From: Pelecanus crispus
Lineage: Eukaryota; Chordata; Aves; Pelecaniformes; Pelecanidae
Reading direction: 5' to 3'
NCBI RefSeq assembly: GCF_030463565.1
Contig: NC_134655.1
Location: 10,676,372 to 10,740,371, forward strand
DNA: 64,000 bases
Shown: piece by piece, positions 40,339-52,212 of the stretch
Layout: every line of letters starts with the position of its first letter
How positions within the stretch are numbered: position 1 is the first letter of the stretch
The notes under the pieces: model-generated
The model's database searches: none
What the model was told of the DNA's origin: nothing
The model's input: the letters and a program-made list of their open reading frames with translations, nothing else
Program-made: the position numbers and the translations under genes

Positions 40339-42828
40339 TTAAAAACAGGTTGATTTCTGAACCCAATATTGTTCATCATAGAGGAGACAAAAACCACTGG
40401 AATACAGTACCATGTTTTGGAGTATCAACAGAGGAGGAGACCTAAATTATTTAGTCGTCCCCAATGTCTGCCATCCCATGGGAAACAATACTTAGCTAAT
40501 AACATGGTATTGGCAACATGTTTTCCTCCACAGGGGTTGGGGACTGCATTCAGGATAATGTCTGTTCATCCAGCAGAACTTCACCCCATGTCTCCTCCCA
40601 TATCTTCAAACTCAGTGGCAAAGTGGCAAAGTGGGAGTCTTATTTGTTAGGCCAGTCAGGTCCCTTAAAAAGAAGGCAGTGCCAGATTTTGCTTCCCATG
40701 TTTATATGTACCCTATGCACAGTGTGACAGTGGGTAAATTTGGGAGAACTCCAACTTGGCATGAGTAATAATTAAAAAAAAAACCAAACCCTTTGGAAAC
40801 TGGGAGACCTCTGATTTGTGCTCTTCTGATGGCAGCAGTATCTGTTGTCACAGACAGAGCATCAACAGCTACCATTCAAGGGGCTGTACTCTGGAATGTC
40901 AGTTTGTATCTTAGTGGCTCCACCAGTGGATTCCTGTTAGACCACCAACACCAAGTACTTCCTCTCATATAACCATTTTAATATTTATCTTCCTCTGTGC
41001 CCTTGCTGAGACATCTCATTTATTTTATCTTTTCTTTAATAACAGTGACAGCTTATTCAGTGCAATGAGATTAGGAGGGTCGGGGCAGACTCCTAGGACT
41101 CTCTCGAGGAGAGTTGTGTGTGCTGTTCATGCTTTTCCAGTCAGCTGAAACACAGAGCACTCCAGATTGAATTTCTTAGCCCTGGGACTTCTACCAGTCC
41201 ATTGGATTTCTTACCAAATTGGCCAAATTTAAGAGAATGTACACAGCTTTGGATGGGTAGACATCAACCCAGTGCAACCGGCTGAATGTATATGCCCTGC
41301 AAGCAGTTCCTGGGGAAGCAAAAAGGTCAGGTGCCCGCTGTCTGGTCTGGTTATGTCAAAGCCCACCAAAGCCTGACTGTGGAATGTGGGACAGCACATC
41401 ATGCTGGAGGAGTCTGTCTCCATGTGTGAGTGAGGGAGTCCCTCCTAGGAGAGCAGTGCTGTCTTCTTTGTGGCCATGACCTTCTGTTTGGGGCTGTGCT
41501 TTTGTGTCTCTGTTGCAGTTCAACTTCTGTCCCTTACTTCCTTTTGCAGAAGCAGCCTGGCCCTTACTCAGCCTGATTGCTCAGCCCAGAGGAGGTAAAA
41601 TTCAATTTATCATATCAATTAATTCAATTAATAGGCAAAATTCAACAGATGGAGAACTAGCATTGCAATCAACATTGCAATCCATGTTGCTAAATGGAGT
41701 TACTTCAGCTAAGGGTATAGCCCCTTTTATTTCCACATTCATATTTTATTAATTTGAAAGAAACTGTTACGGGTATTATTAAATTGGAATCTCACATAAT
41801 GGCAAGTGTTCTGGAAAGATGCTGGCAAAGCTTGCAAAGTTTTGTTAAATTTGCTCAAAGCTTTCACAGCCTTCTGTGTGGCTTTTTCACAAAGCTAAAC
41901 TTAGAGGATTAACACCACTCTCCTCATGGTACTCTGTTTACCAAGGGAATGCTGGTCAAAGGGAGAAAAGTGGACAACTTCAGACTTTTCATGTCAGTGC
42001 TACTTACAGAACAAATATTCATTGGCAGAATAAGAGCCTGAAGAAGAAGAAAAGAAGCTTTCTAGCTATTGTGCAATAAATCAAAAGGTTCCAGTGAATT
42101 TCTTTGAGTGTTAGCAAAACTGCTTAATCTAGGATTTCAAAGGGTGATCAAAACTATTTTCAATTATTCCTGACTTGCACTTGTATCGTTCCAGACTGAG
42201 CTAAGTCTTTTTCCCTAGTACATTCCTTTATTTAAAGACAATAGAAAGAAAAGAAAGAAGTGAGTTTCAATGATCAGAATCCCAATGTGTGGGAAATATG
42301 ACTTCAGTTCTTCCTCTGGAAAGTCTGAATAAGACCAAATAATTACAAGTTTTTTGCTAATAAAAAGCAGACAAAAAAAGAAGCAATAACAGAACATCTT
42401 CAGAAATTGGATTGTCGTTATCTGTAATAATACAGGGAGCTTATCTATTGTGAAAATAGCAAGCTTGGTTCTAATGTGGCACAAATATTTGCATGATAAT
42501 AAGGTTATATATTTTAGATAAAGACAATGTATTGCTCACAAAGAAGAAACAGCTGTGGCCATCCTTGGGAAAACATGACTTTCTAAATGTGACTTTGTGC
42601 ATGTCCCAAGACTCTACAGCTAGTTTTCTTTGAAAGTACTTTTACTGTTACAGTGCAGTTGCCATTGATTACAGACTCGCATCCAAAGCCTGAGGGTGGC
42701 ATCAAATTGTATTGGTTCTAAAGCAGTGAAATTGAAGTGAACAACATACTGCATCACTTATAGTGCTGATCCATTATTGGTATATGTTGATTGCTTAGGT
42801 TAAGAGGTCTACAAAACAAAGTGGCTGC

Positions 42829-42897
42829 ATCCTCAGCTACTGTAAGCCATTACAGGGATGTTTATGGAAATAAACACTATTTACAGCAGCTGAGGAT
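42829..42897. repeat. Nested hairpin from a palindromic ancient repeat
   Basis: ATCCTCAGCTACTGTAA at 42829-42845 pairs with 42881-42897 at 16 of 17 positions. Inside lies a second stem, GTTTAT at 42860-42865 with ATAAAC at 42870-42875, closed by GGAA. The outer arm carries the phrase 'cagctgaggatctgg' that is common in old sauropsid palindromic repeats. It is therefore most likely a fossil repeat; a transcribed hairpin is possible but unsupported. Confidence 0.7.
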
Positions 42898-44334
42898 CTG
42901 GATACCCTTACTTAAATAATAACCTCTGTTATTATTAGGATAGAAAAGTTAACGCTTAAAATCTCTGAGATAAACACATTAAAAGGATCATTGAATGTTT
43001 ACATTCCTTGATCTAGACTTTTCCCAGAACTTAAAGAGAACAAGTCTTTGGAAGGACTATTTGAACTACTGCTTTTGATGTACTTTTGCTGGTCCAGGAC
43101 AGATGGTTTACACTGCACTACTAGAAATATTTTGTGGTGTATCATGTATCTTATGTTCTATATAAATAGCCTCTAAAGAACTGCCAGTTATCTAGAAGTT
43201 TAAAATTGTGCATGGGATCAGAGCACTTACCACATCCAACCAAAAAAAGCCCCATGTCATTTACAGTCTAGAAACCAGGAACAATAGTTCATGTGTCCCA
43301 CTTTATGAATCGGCACGGAAAGTGAGACCATCAGTCTTAGCACTCTCAAAATTTAGATGGGCACAAAATCTAAACCTAAACCACAATAACATGTCTAACC
43401 AGTGAATGAATTTTAGTCAGTTAATCAAAAGCCAATTTAAAAGTGGAGGTGAAATTGTGGCTCCATTGCATTGAATGGATATGCTGCCACAGATTCTTGT
43501 AGCTTGTAGTCCTACATTTACAAATCAGCTCTCTGTTGCATGGAAGCATCCGCAGATTGCTAGGCATGACTTGTCCACATAAGTTCTGGAAGACTGTCTG
43601 TGGAAAACGGTGGGCTTTCCAACACAAGTAGTTGGATTTTACAGTATGTAGCTGGGATGTAATATGGAAAAATATGCCCGCACTCTGCATTCAATGGACA
43701 AGAGAATTATTACAGGAACTATGGAGTAGAAAAAAGGAGAGGTTACAGAGTACAGGGAAGAGAGAGAAAAGGGAAGTTGAATGAATTTCTTTCTCTCCCC
43801 AGAGTGCCAGGTTCTTATTTCAGCAGCTGTCTGCCACTCAGAGCCTCTTTTGGCTCACTTACTAGCATAAAAGCTGTCTGCAGTAGCCAAACTGTCTTCA
43901 TGCAGGAAAAAGGTGAATAGAAAATAACTGGTATGCCAAGAACTATTGTTGAAAGGATTCTATAGGGCAGAAGACAGACACGGTGATTCAACTCAGCCAG
44001 AGAGGGAAAATGTATGAGATGGTATACTGTGCATTTTCAACAGTTCAAAAACAAACTGTAGTTCTTTTTTTCCCATTTCATTCTATGTATGTCATCTCCT
44101 TTTACGAGACAGTATTTTTTCCCTGTACAAGGTAATCTTCATAGTCTGTTTTTAACTGTAAAAACAGAAAACCAAACTAAATCTGAAATGTACACACCAC
44201 ATTCTTAGATCAGAATAACATATGCTACAGAAAGAAGCAGTAGACTATTGCTGTATTTGGATGAAGCTATAAAGGCATAAGCACTGGCTTTGAAAAACAA
44301 TTATACTTAACATTTCTCATCAGTAAATCTCACT

Positions 44335-44500
44335 AGACTAAGGCAGAAAGTATCATCCTCCTCATTTAATGATGCAGAAATTAAAGCATGGGGACACAGG
44401 TATGCCTTGTGCAAGGTCACTGGCAGAACTAAAAAGAGAACACTAATTCCTCAATTCCCAGCAAATGAACTCTTAACTAGGCCCACTGCCTCCCTACCTA
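44335..44500 (-). mobile_element. MIR-like ancient SINE, minus strand
   Basis: On the plus strand the order 'cctcctcatttaatgatgca', 'aaattaaagcatggggacac', 'cttgtgcaaggtcactggca' and 'gaactcttaactaggcccac' tracks the complement of the MIR core and its tRNA-derived head (the usual 'gacttgcccaaggtcac' and 'ttaaccacta' words). MIR elements predate amniote divergence, so copies in birds are old and diverged, as here. This is recognised from the consensus by eye. Confidence 0.7.
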
Positions 44501-47500
44501 GAGCAAATAAATAAATAAATACAATAGTATAAACAAAGTCCTTGGTGGTTCAATTTTAGGCATTAACTATGAATTACCCATTAGGACTCTACAGCTAGGA
44601 ATTATTCCCATGCATTATTTGGAGAACAACGAGAAGCCATGGAAAACATAAGCCACTGGCAAACAAATTTGTAAACATTGCATTATGGAAAAGAAGGCCA
44701 CATTAATAAATAAGAATTACCCACTCAGTTCTGGTTAAGTAGCTTATGAGTTAAATGTGATGGTAAATATGGTCTCGGACAACACAAGCTAAAAACTACA
44801 CCACTAATTAAAGTGTGAACTGTAGCATTAAGCATTTTCCCCACTCTCGTCTTTTCACATGAGCCATACTTATGTCTGAATTGCAGTAAGTCTGGTATAA
44901 CCTTAAGGCTGGGATTTTTCAACTGTCCAAGAGAATTGCCTGTCCAGTTTCCTTAGCCATTAGGAAAGCAGTCTGTGTAACATTTCCCTTTAGAAGTTCC
45001 ACAAAAAATAGGCATTTATGTAAGCTCTTTGAATTATGAGTGCTGAAGTCCGTAGCTTTCTGGCAGTCTCCTTTTAACATCTTGACAATTAAGACAATTA
45101 TAATCTACCTTCACCCTCCCCCCCCCCTTTTTTTTTCCCCCACTATCTTGCAGATGTGATGGGAACAGTAAAGCTTTGGTAAAGCTTTGCTCACTTGAGT
45201 GGATCACTGAGTTTCTGAAACTCTTTTGAGCGGCTCAAGTCTCAGCTGCCCTGGTACTTGAGGGACTTGGCTACTTTTGAAAGAAGATAAAGGAAAAACA
45301 AGGACTTAGCTGAACATATTCCATTTGCCCTCCATAGCAAGAATACAGTCAGGAATAATCAAGAATTAAAGTTTAGCAGAGATATAATAAACTTGAGATT
45401 CCAAGCAAAACCTCACCCTCCAAGGAGCAGGAGAGGTGATAGCAGTTAAGATTTTGGCCACATTTTAAGCCAAAAGATCATATCATGGAGTACTCAAACA
45501 TTACTGAAAATCTGATACTTAGTGCCTCAGGTATAAACTTGGAGTAAGCTGACTTTAGATTTATGTGAACGAGCGTGCAGTCTGGAAAACTCCCAAATGG
45601 CATTTTAAGTAATGGTAAAAGGACATAACCATTTTTCTCTCTCCTTTGCCACTCACACTTCGGTGAGTTCAGTGACTGCCAATATTTGGTGAGATTCTTG
45701 TCACTGGTGCCAATCCCACGGGGACTCCACTGGAGCCCCTCAGGTGTAAAGCTAACAAAGGTACTCTGCATCTACACCTGAATCACTTGGATTTGACTGT
45801 ACCCTGAAACCTTTAAAAGCCTCTGTGGCAGCTTTCCCTCTGTATTATATTGTTTGTTCTTTTGTGACTAGAAGAGAATTTCATGTTGTCATAACATTTT
45901 CACGGTTCTCTCAAAATTTTCTGTTCATTTTAGCTGTCCAGATAAGATACTGGCATGGACCAAGTCAGTAACAAATCCCTGGGGAGAAGGAAAAACGTTT
46001 ATAGCATGGGAAAAAACTGCCCAAACTCCAATTCCTCTGCCTCTCAGATGAGAGGCTCTCAGACAAAAATCAAGATGTCTTAAAATAGACTCTGTCATAT
46101 TATCACTGATCTCAAGGGGGCTTCTTTTCCATGCTTTTGTATGGAAATAAGTCTCATCTCAAGAGGAGATAACTGCAACAGGTCTATATACATTAGCTGT
46201 GCCTCTTCCAATGCAGACAGCATTCTTAAAATGGCTGTACTGCCTCCTACTCAGAAGATAATTGGTGCCTAACACTTCTGGCTCTGGGGAGCAATGCACA
46301 TGCAGGGCGAGAAAAGAAGATACAAGGAATCTGTGTTGCTAAGATGCAAATCTATAGTTGTTCTGTCACCATAAAGAATCCTGACATTGTATTGCAGACA
46401 CTTTGTAATGTTGGTGTAATTTCTGTTATACTGCAAATACGGATTTACATTACCTCAATTTCTAAGTGGTAGTGCCACCTTCCTTTTTAAGATCAGCAAC
46501 AATGTTTTGCATTGCTCGTTTTCTAACTACTGATCTGAACACTGCTGAAAAGTTATTTTTTACAAAGGACCTTACAAGTTAAAAGACTACGGCATTAATT
46601 ACACAAATGGTTAGTTCATTGTATTTTTAAAAGTAGAGATAAAAAAGATTCAGAAATGCTGCAACTAGCTCTAGTCTTCCAAATTTCACCTTGCTTTCTT
46701 TTTCAAGCATAGTGCATTACCAGTGGTAATAACAGATGCATGCACAAATAGGGTAACAATCAGAGATGAGAACCAAATTCTGAACACTTAAACTACCTGA
46801 ACATCCTTAAAGGTAATGGAGGTGCATCTGGCCTCTAATTTCATCCTTCCAAATGTTTAACAGCATGTAACAAAAGCCGCTGTTGTACTCAAATGGAGGC
46901 CCTCTGTGTTTATGATCGCAGGAAGAAAACCAGTTTTATGACGTCTTGTTTTTCAAACTTCACTCATACTCTTGAGTCTATTTGGTCTTTAGAATGACTG
47001 CATCTCCGATTGCAGCTCCAACATTTCTTTCATTCAAAATGATCTATTCATCTCTATTCACAAACATGTCAATCTACTGGTTCAAAAAATCCAACCAAAC
47101 CTCCGATAACAAAAAACAACAAAAAACTTCTCATTAATCCACCTCCCTCATTAGCTAGGATTAAAAACCTTAGTCAAAATGATTGGCCTTGTGCCCAGAG
47201 AAGCTATGAGATCAATAATCCAAACAGACTTAATGATCCTTTTACAGAAGAATAACTTTTGTACTTCTCCTACAGAACACTTTGAAAAAGTGAAGGGAAA
47301 AATACAAGAAATGTCACATCATCTGCGTAAGTTAATTATCTGTTGGTTTGGAGTTGTACAGTTGGGGGAGGGACTTCGCGAAATAGTTTTTTTTTTCTTC
47401 TCTCTCTGTTAAATGACATTTACTGTCTGCAAAAACAGTAATATGAAAAATCACAAACTGTATCAGTGATTAGCCTGTAAAAGCCTAAGAAGTTTCATTA

Positions 47501-50500
47501 ACATTTGCAGTATCTCATTTCACTCATGAGCAGTTTAAAATTATGGCATTTGTATTCCTATAGAAGATCAGTATCCTTTAAGACTTTTATTTAGGCAATT
47601 TAACTTGTTGGTATCCTTATTTTGACACTACTAATTACAGCTTCTAACTTTAAAAAGCTGAATTTTTATTTTACAAACTCAAGTGTTGATGGGAAGAAAA
47701 AGAAAACCAAACTAAACCCTACTGTACAGTTCTCTATCAGCACAAGAAGGTGTTACAAAAAGCCACTGCCTTGGACCAAAGGAGGCTATAAACTCCATGG
47801 GGAACATTTCTCTCGTGGACAGAATGGAAATGTCTTGGGGTAGAGACTGGCAGATACTCAGCAGAGCATGTATGTTGAACATCGGTGTGCTAGAAAATGA
47901 TTAGGCTGGGCTGACTGCAGCTATGTGGGAATTAGCTATCTAATCAGTGCTCATCATCTATCCTCTCTACAGTTACTGGAAAAAAGCAGGCATATCTGTA
48001 GCCCAATTCATGCCATATATTTTGGGAGGGTATAAATCACCTTTGAATGGCCTGGTGTTTGCTATTTACTCTAGAGACCCTACACAACCAGCTTGAGTCT
48101 TAAATTTTAGTGGCTAATTTTGGCAAGATTAACCCATGCTGAAGGCAACTCGCTGAAATTACAGCAAAGTGTGCTGTGATGCCAGTAGTTTTCAAATAGC
48201 TCATCCATTTGTTCTTACTCAGAAATGCTCCTTGCATAGCCAGGGTAGGCACACGGGAAATCCTGTGTGGAAGCTGAAATGCTATTTGATCTTATACTGC
48301 TCTCCTCTGCTCAAGTAGTGGATGAGGGAACAGCTATGCAGACCTTCCTCCAGCGTGGTCCCCCGAATACCGCTGGGATCAGGTGTCTCATTTCACATGG
48401 GGCTACTCAGCAATGTCACAGGAGGAGGTAAAGGCTGAGCTCTCAGTGGAGCAGAGACATCAATTCCCTTCAAGGCTGAAACAGGTCCTCCAGAGCTTAG
48501 CTAGGGAAGAAAAGGAGAGCTCCAGGGGACAGATATGAGGGGAAAGGATGGGGCATTACACTGTGAGGGCTTGGGAAGCAGATAATGGCGGTGAGGTAGG
48601 AAAGGAGCAAATGCTGGAACCTGAAAGGATGAAATCTGATGGAAGAGAGACTGCAGAAAGTAGGACTACCGACAGGCATTTGGAGTGGCTCTGCAGCAGA
48701 CTTCAGAACCCAGATAGAAAGTACAAACCCTTTTGCAAAAACCAGCATTTGATTTGCAGGGAAAAAAAGGCAGGGCAATTAACCTGTCATCCTCTGGGTG
48801 CATTCTGTTGCTAGCAAAGCCACAGCATCGTCCCAGGAGACAGATGGCTGCCCAGGAACTGTAGGGCAATCTGGGCACAGGAGTGTAAGGTTAGCATCTC
48901 TCTCCATTTTGCCATTAAAGTTCCTTATTGAAATCCAGTTTCTAAGATCATTGATGAACTTGACTTCATGCTTACACAGAAAGATCTCTTCAAAAAGTTA
49001 TTCATGCATTGGAAGTGTACTGCCCCACATTTTCACTGGAGATAACTGCATACTTTTAACAGTGCTTCAGTCTGCACTGTTGTTTCTGTAAAGGTCATTA
49101 TGTCCACTTTTCACAAAAGAAAACTTATGAAGAAAGAAAACTATTTTCATCCCATTTTTCTAAGGAAAAACATACTTTGCTAACCTGGTTACATAATTTT
49201 CACAGTTCAACTTTTCAAACTATGAAGGAAAATTTTTTCAGACTCATTATCAAGCTACTATTCAAGCAAGCAGCTCTCCCCTAACAAGCAGCAGCTTCCA
49301 GGGCTACACAGCTAAAGAAACGTACAGACCTTCTACACAGCAGCTGCCGACACACTTTCCCTGTTAAACAAATCTCTTTAAGCGTAACTGAAAAAAATCT
49401 CCCTCGCTCTCACCTAGGCACACTACGAAAAGAATTGCTTAAGAGCTGTCATCTGAAGGGTATAAAAACAAACCTAAAAGATCCACAGCAATAATGATTT
49501 TTAAGTTGGTACTGGTGATGCAAAATAAAATCTAGTCACTAAATAAAACCTAAGGAAATGTAAAGCAACAGCAACCTCTGTAAAATATGGCTGTGCTACC
49601 AAAGCAAACATGTTAAGGCAGTCTGAGACTGAAACGGTAAAAATAAACAAGATAAAGTTACTAAAAGAATTAATTCCCTATCTCTGCTGTTTGCAAACAT
49701 TTTTGTAGGAAAAAATTAGCATTTTTCTGAGCAAAAACCTGTAATTGGTTCTGGTTCACTAAAGAATAACAAATAATAATATCCTACCCGCTAGAGTGAC
49801 AGATATAACATGGTACTTCTTTTGCAGGCAATACTAAAATCATACCTAGAAAGAGTTAATAACTTTACTTTAAAATAATACTTATACTTTTCTTAGGGTT
49901 TCAGCAATAAATGCTTTTAATTACGCAGGGAAAGGAGCCATAAGAAGACAATCACTACTGGAAGCTTTCAAACAAGTACCTCACTCAAAGATGGATCCTA
50001 TTCCGGTCAAATGTTCCAAGTTCAACTAATGTGATACCATTTCGCCGCCTCCTTGAAGTGAGACCATTTTGAAGACTGATTCTTCAGTGGTTCATTGTAG
50101 CACTTCAGTTTTAAACCTGATCTAATGAACAGCCATAGATGCTATGGACTCTAAACATAAAGAATTGACATGTTAGCATATTAATGTACTCAGATGTCAC
50201 ATAAATCATTAGAATGACCCAAGATATCTGGCAATATACATGCAAAGCCTCTTTAGCTCTTAAATATAAAGCACCTTCCTTTTGGCAAAGTCCTGATTAG
50301 AACAACGTTGATTGCGGTTATTTATAGCTCAAATGCTATAGCTGAAAATTTCTCAAAGTTGTAGATACTGTGTTATTAACTATAGTAAAGCTCTAAAAAC
50401 CAGTCAGCAGAGGCCACTTCAATCTCCGCATGATAATAAAGGATTATTATGTGCAGTAACCTATTTATGAAAAGGAAACAGTGTGCTTCTTTCAGACTCC

Positions 50501-51380
50501 ATCAATTGCTTTAATAAGGAATTGAAAAGCCTGGCCTACTTTATATGCAGATCACCATCCCAGTTGCATAAGGATTTACAATAGACAAAACAAAACTGTT
50601 TTTGTTGTAAATAAGGGCTGTTTGTTTAAATCGCACAATAATGTTTGCATCTAAAAATTATTTAGAAGCTAATAAGGCTTAATAAAGTTTGACTGTATAC
50701 TTGTTAATAAAAATGGTTTCAGTATTCTCCAGGAAGGAAATGTAAATTGAAGGTGATAGCATAAAGCTCGAAGTAAAACAGGCCTGAGTTAATGGGAAAG
50801 GAGAAGACATTGCGTTTGTTCACTGACAGGCTTAAGAAAACCAATGTTGAGAATGGAATTCAGTTAACTTAAACCATTTTACAAAATTTAAGATAATTAA
50901 CAGTAGTTTTCTTTAGTAGATTAGAATTACTGCAGTATTACTTTTGCTTTAGAGACTGAAAACTTGACACAGCTCAGACTACTAAAGTTAGTGTGATGCA
51001 CATACTGGTCTCTGCCACCTTGATTTGGATGACTCTGGAGACCCAGGTTCAAATTTTACCTTTGGCATTGGTTCATTTGCCTGTACGTTAATAAATTTAA
51101 TGACGTGTGGGATGACCCCTGCTGGTGTCCCTGCTTATTAAAAAAATTTGTATCTGGCAGGAAAAGGACATGTTAATTTCAGTCCAAAAAAGTTACAAAT
51201 ATAAACTTTGTCATAAAACGTATAAAAATACCTAATTTAATGCATAAATCTTATGCGTAATGTTCTCTTAAGTATGAAAATAATCTTAAACCACTGAACA
51301 TTACTGTGTTAGCGCTGCAATGCAATGTATTAAGAAGGACATTAATTGTTCAGTTCACTATGATACTGTGTTAAACATCT
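44501..51380. other. Intergenic region downstream of SLITRK2, no gene seen
   Basis: No confident gene. There is an AAAT repeat near 44505-44520, a C/T homopolymer junction at about 45116-45140, and a T run near 47386-47396. The part from about 49,400 onward is free of recognised repeats and rich in TAAT words, most strikingly 50,500-50,740, which includes an octamer-like ATGTTTGCAT. The 88- to 97-codon frames around 48,497-49,091 show no domain. Some of this stretch could belong to a longer SLITRK2 3' UTR. Confidence 0.5.
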
Positions 51381-51386
51381 TTTATT
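51381..51386 (-). terminator. Candidate polyadenylation signal AATAAA
   Basis: This is a canonical hexamer on the minus strand, about 830 bases past the stop codon. Weaker ATTAAA candidates lie nearer the gene. Usage is inferred. Confidence 0.35.
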
Positions 51387-52212
51387 AATGAGCTGTTACT
51401 CCCAGCTGAGGCATTTGATAACCTCTAGTCCATTACTAAATCCTCTCAGTTGATTTCAGTGAATCACTCTAAACAAACCCAGAGGGAAAAAATAGCCCAA
51501 TAATTTACATTTGAGTCTGTAAGGTCCTAGAACTAGATTCGTTTAAAGAAGGGCAGCTTTCCTATAAATCAAACCTTCTGATTTAATGCAGCTGACATAT
51601 AGATCTATTTTACAATTTTTTTTTAATTTCAAAAATACAACACATTAAAATAGGTTCAATTTATCAAAGCTAAGAGCAACAATTAAGTAATAATGTACTT
51701 AAAGTGCAAAGGCACTTTAACACAAAAAAGTGACGCCCAGTGGCTATACTTGGTAATTGAAACAGCAGTACTGTATATTATTATTTACAAAAAGAAAGTC
51801 ATAGTCCAGGAAAAAAGATCTTTGGAGATCTTCTACATAATACATTAAGTTTCCACTTTGAAATGAAAAGAAAAAAAAAAAACAACAGAAAACCCAAAGA
51901 CCACCTTCCTCATTTCCTTCCAAATCAAAAAGAATTATGCGAGATCGATTACAGAAACATACATTTGCAGTGACAGTTCCTACAGAAGGGTCAAAAGGAG
52001 AGAGATGTAGAAATAACTTAAAGGGAACGTTGCAAAAGCAACACCGTATCCCCGCTATGCTGCAAGGGTTCCATTCTCTCTCCCACCCTCCCTAATTCAA
52101 AAAGTGGAAATGTTGGGAGTGCGGCAGATGACATCAGCACTGAGTTCAGATTGAATCAAATGTGATGTTCTGAGCTCATTTAAAAATTTCCCTTTGTCTC
52201 CCACCTCCCCCC
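51381..52212 (-). other. SLITRK2: Candidate SLITRK2 3' UTR with polyadenylation signal
   Basis: Immediately downstream of the SLITRK2 stop codon on the minus strand. The sequence is AT-rich and free of recognised repeats. The canonical signal AATAAA (as TTTATT on the plus strand) occurs at 51381-51386, and the weaker ATTAAA form at 51622-51627. The true 3' end cannot be fixed from sequence alone and could lie further down. Confidence 0.4.

Larger units (their letters stand above)
38626..44334. other. Intergenic, no gene seen
   Basis: No confident gene. It contains a run of 19 C at 40320-40338, a hairpin-forming old repeat at 42829-42897, and another old-repeat phrase near 43445-43478 ('gtgaaattgtggctccattg'). 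Open frames reach 103 codons (40042-40353, which ends in proline codons made by the C run) and show no domains. Confidence 0.5.

Noticed and set aside
40042..40353. Plus-strand 103-codon frame ending in prolines
   Set aside because: The proline run is the 19-base C homopolymer; the rest has no domain.
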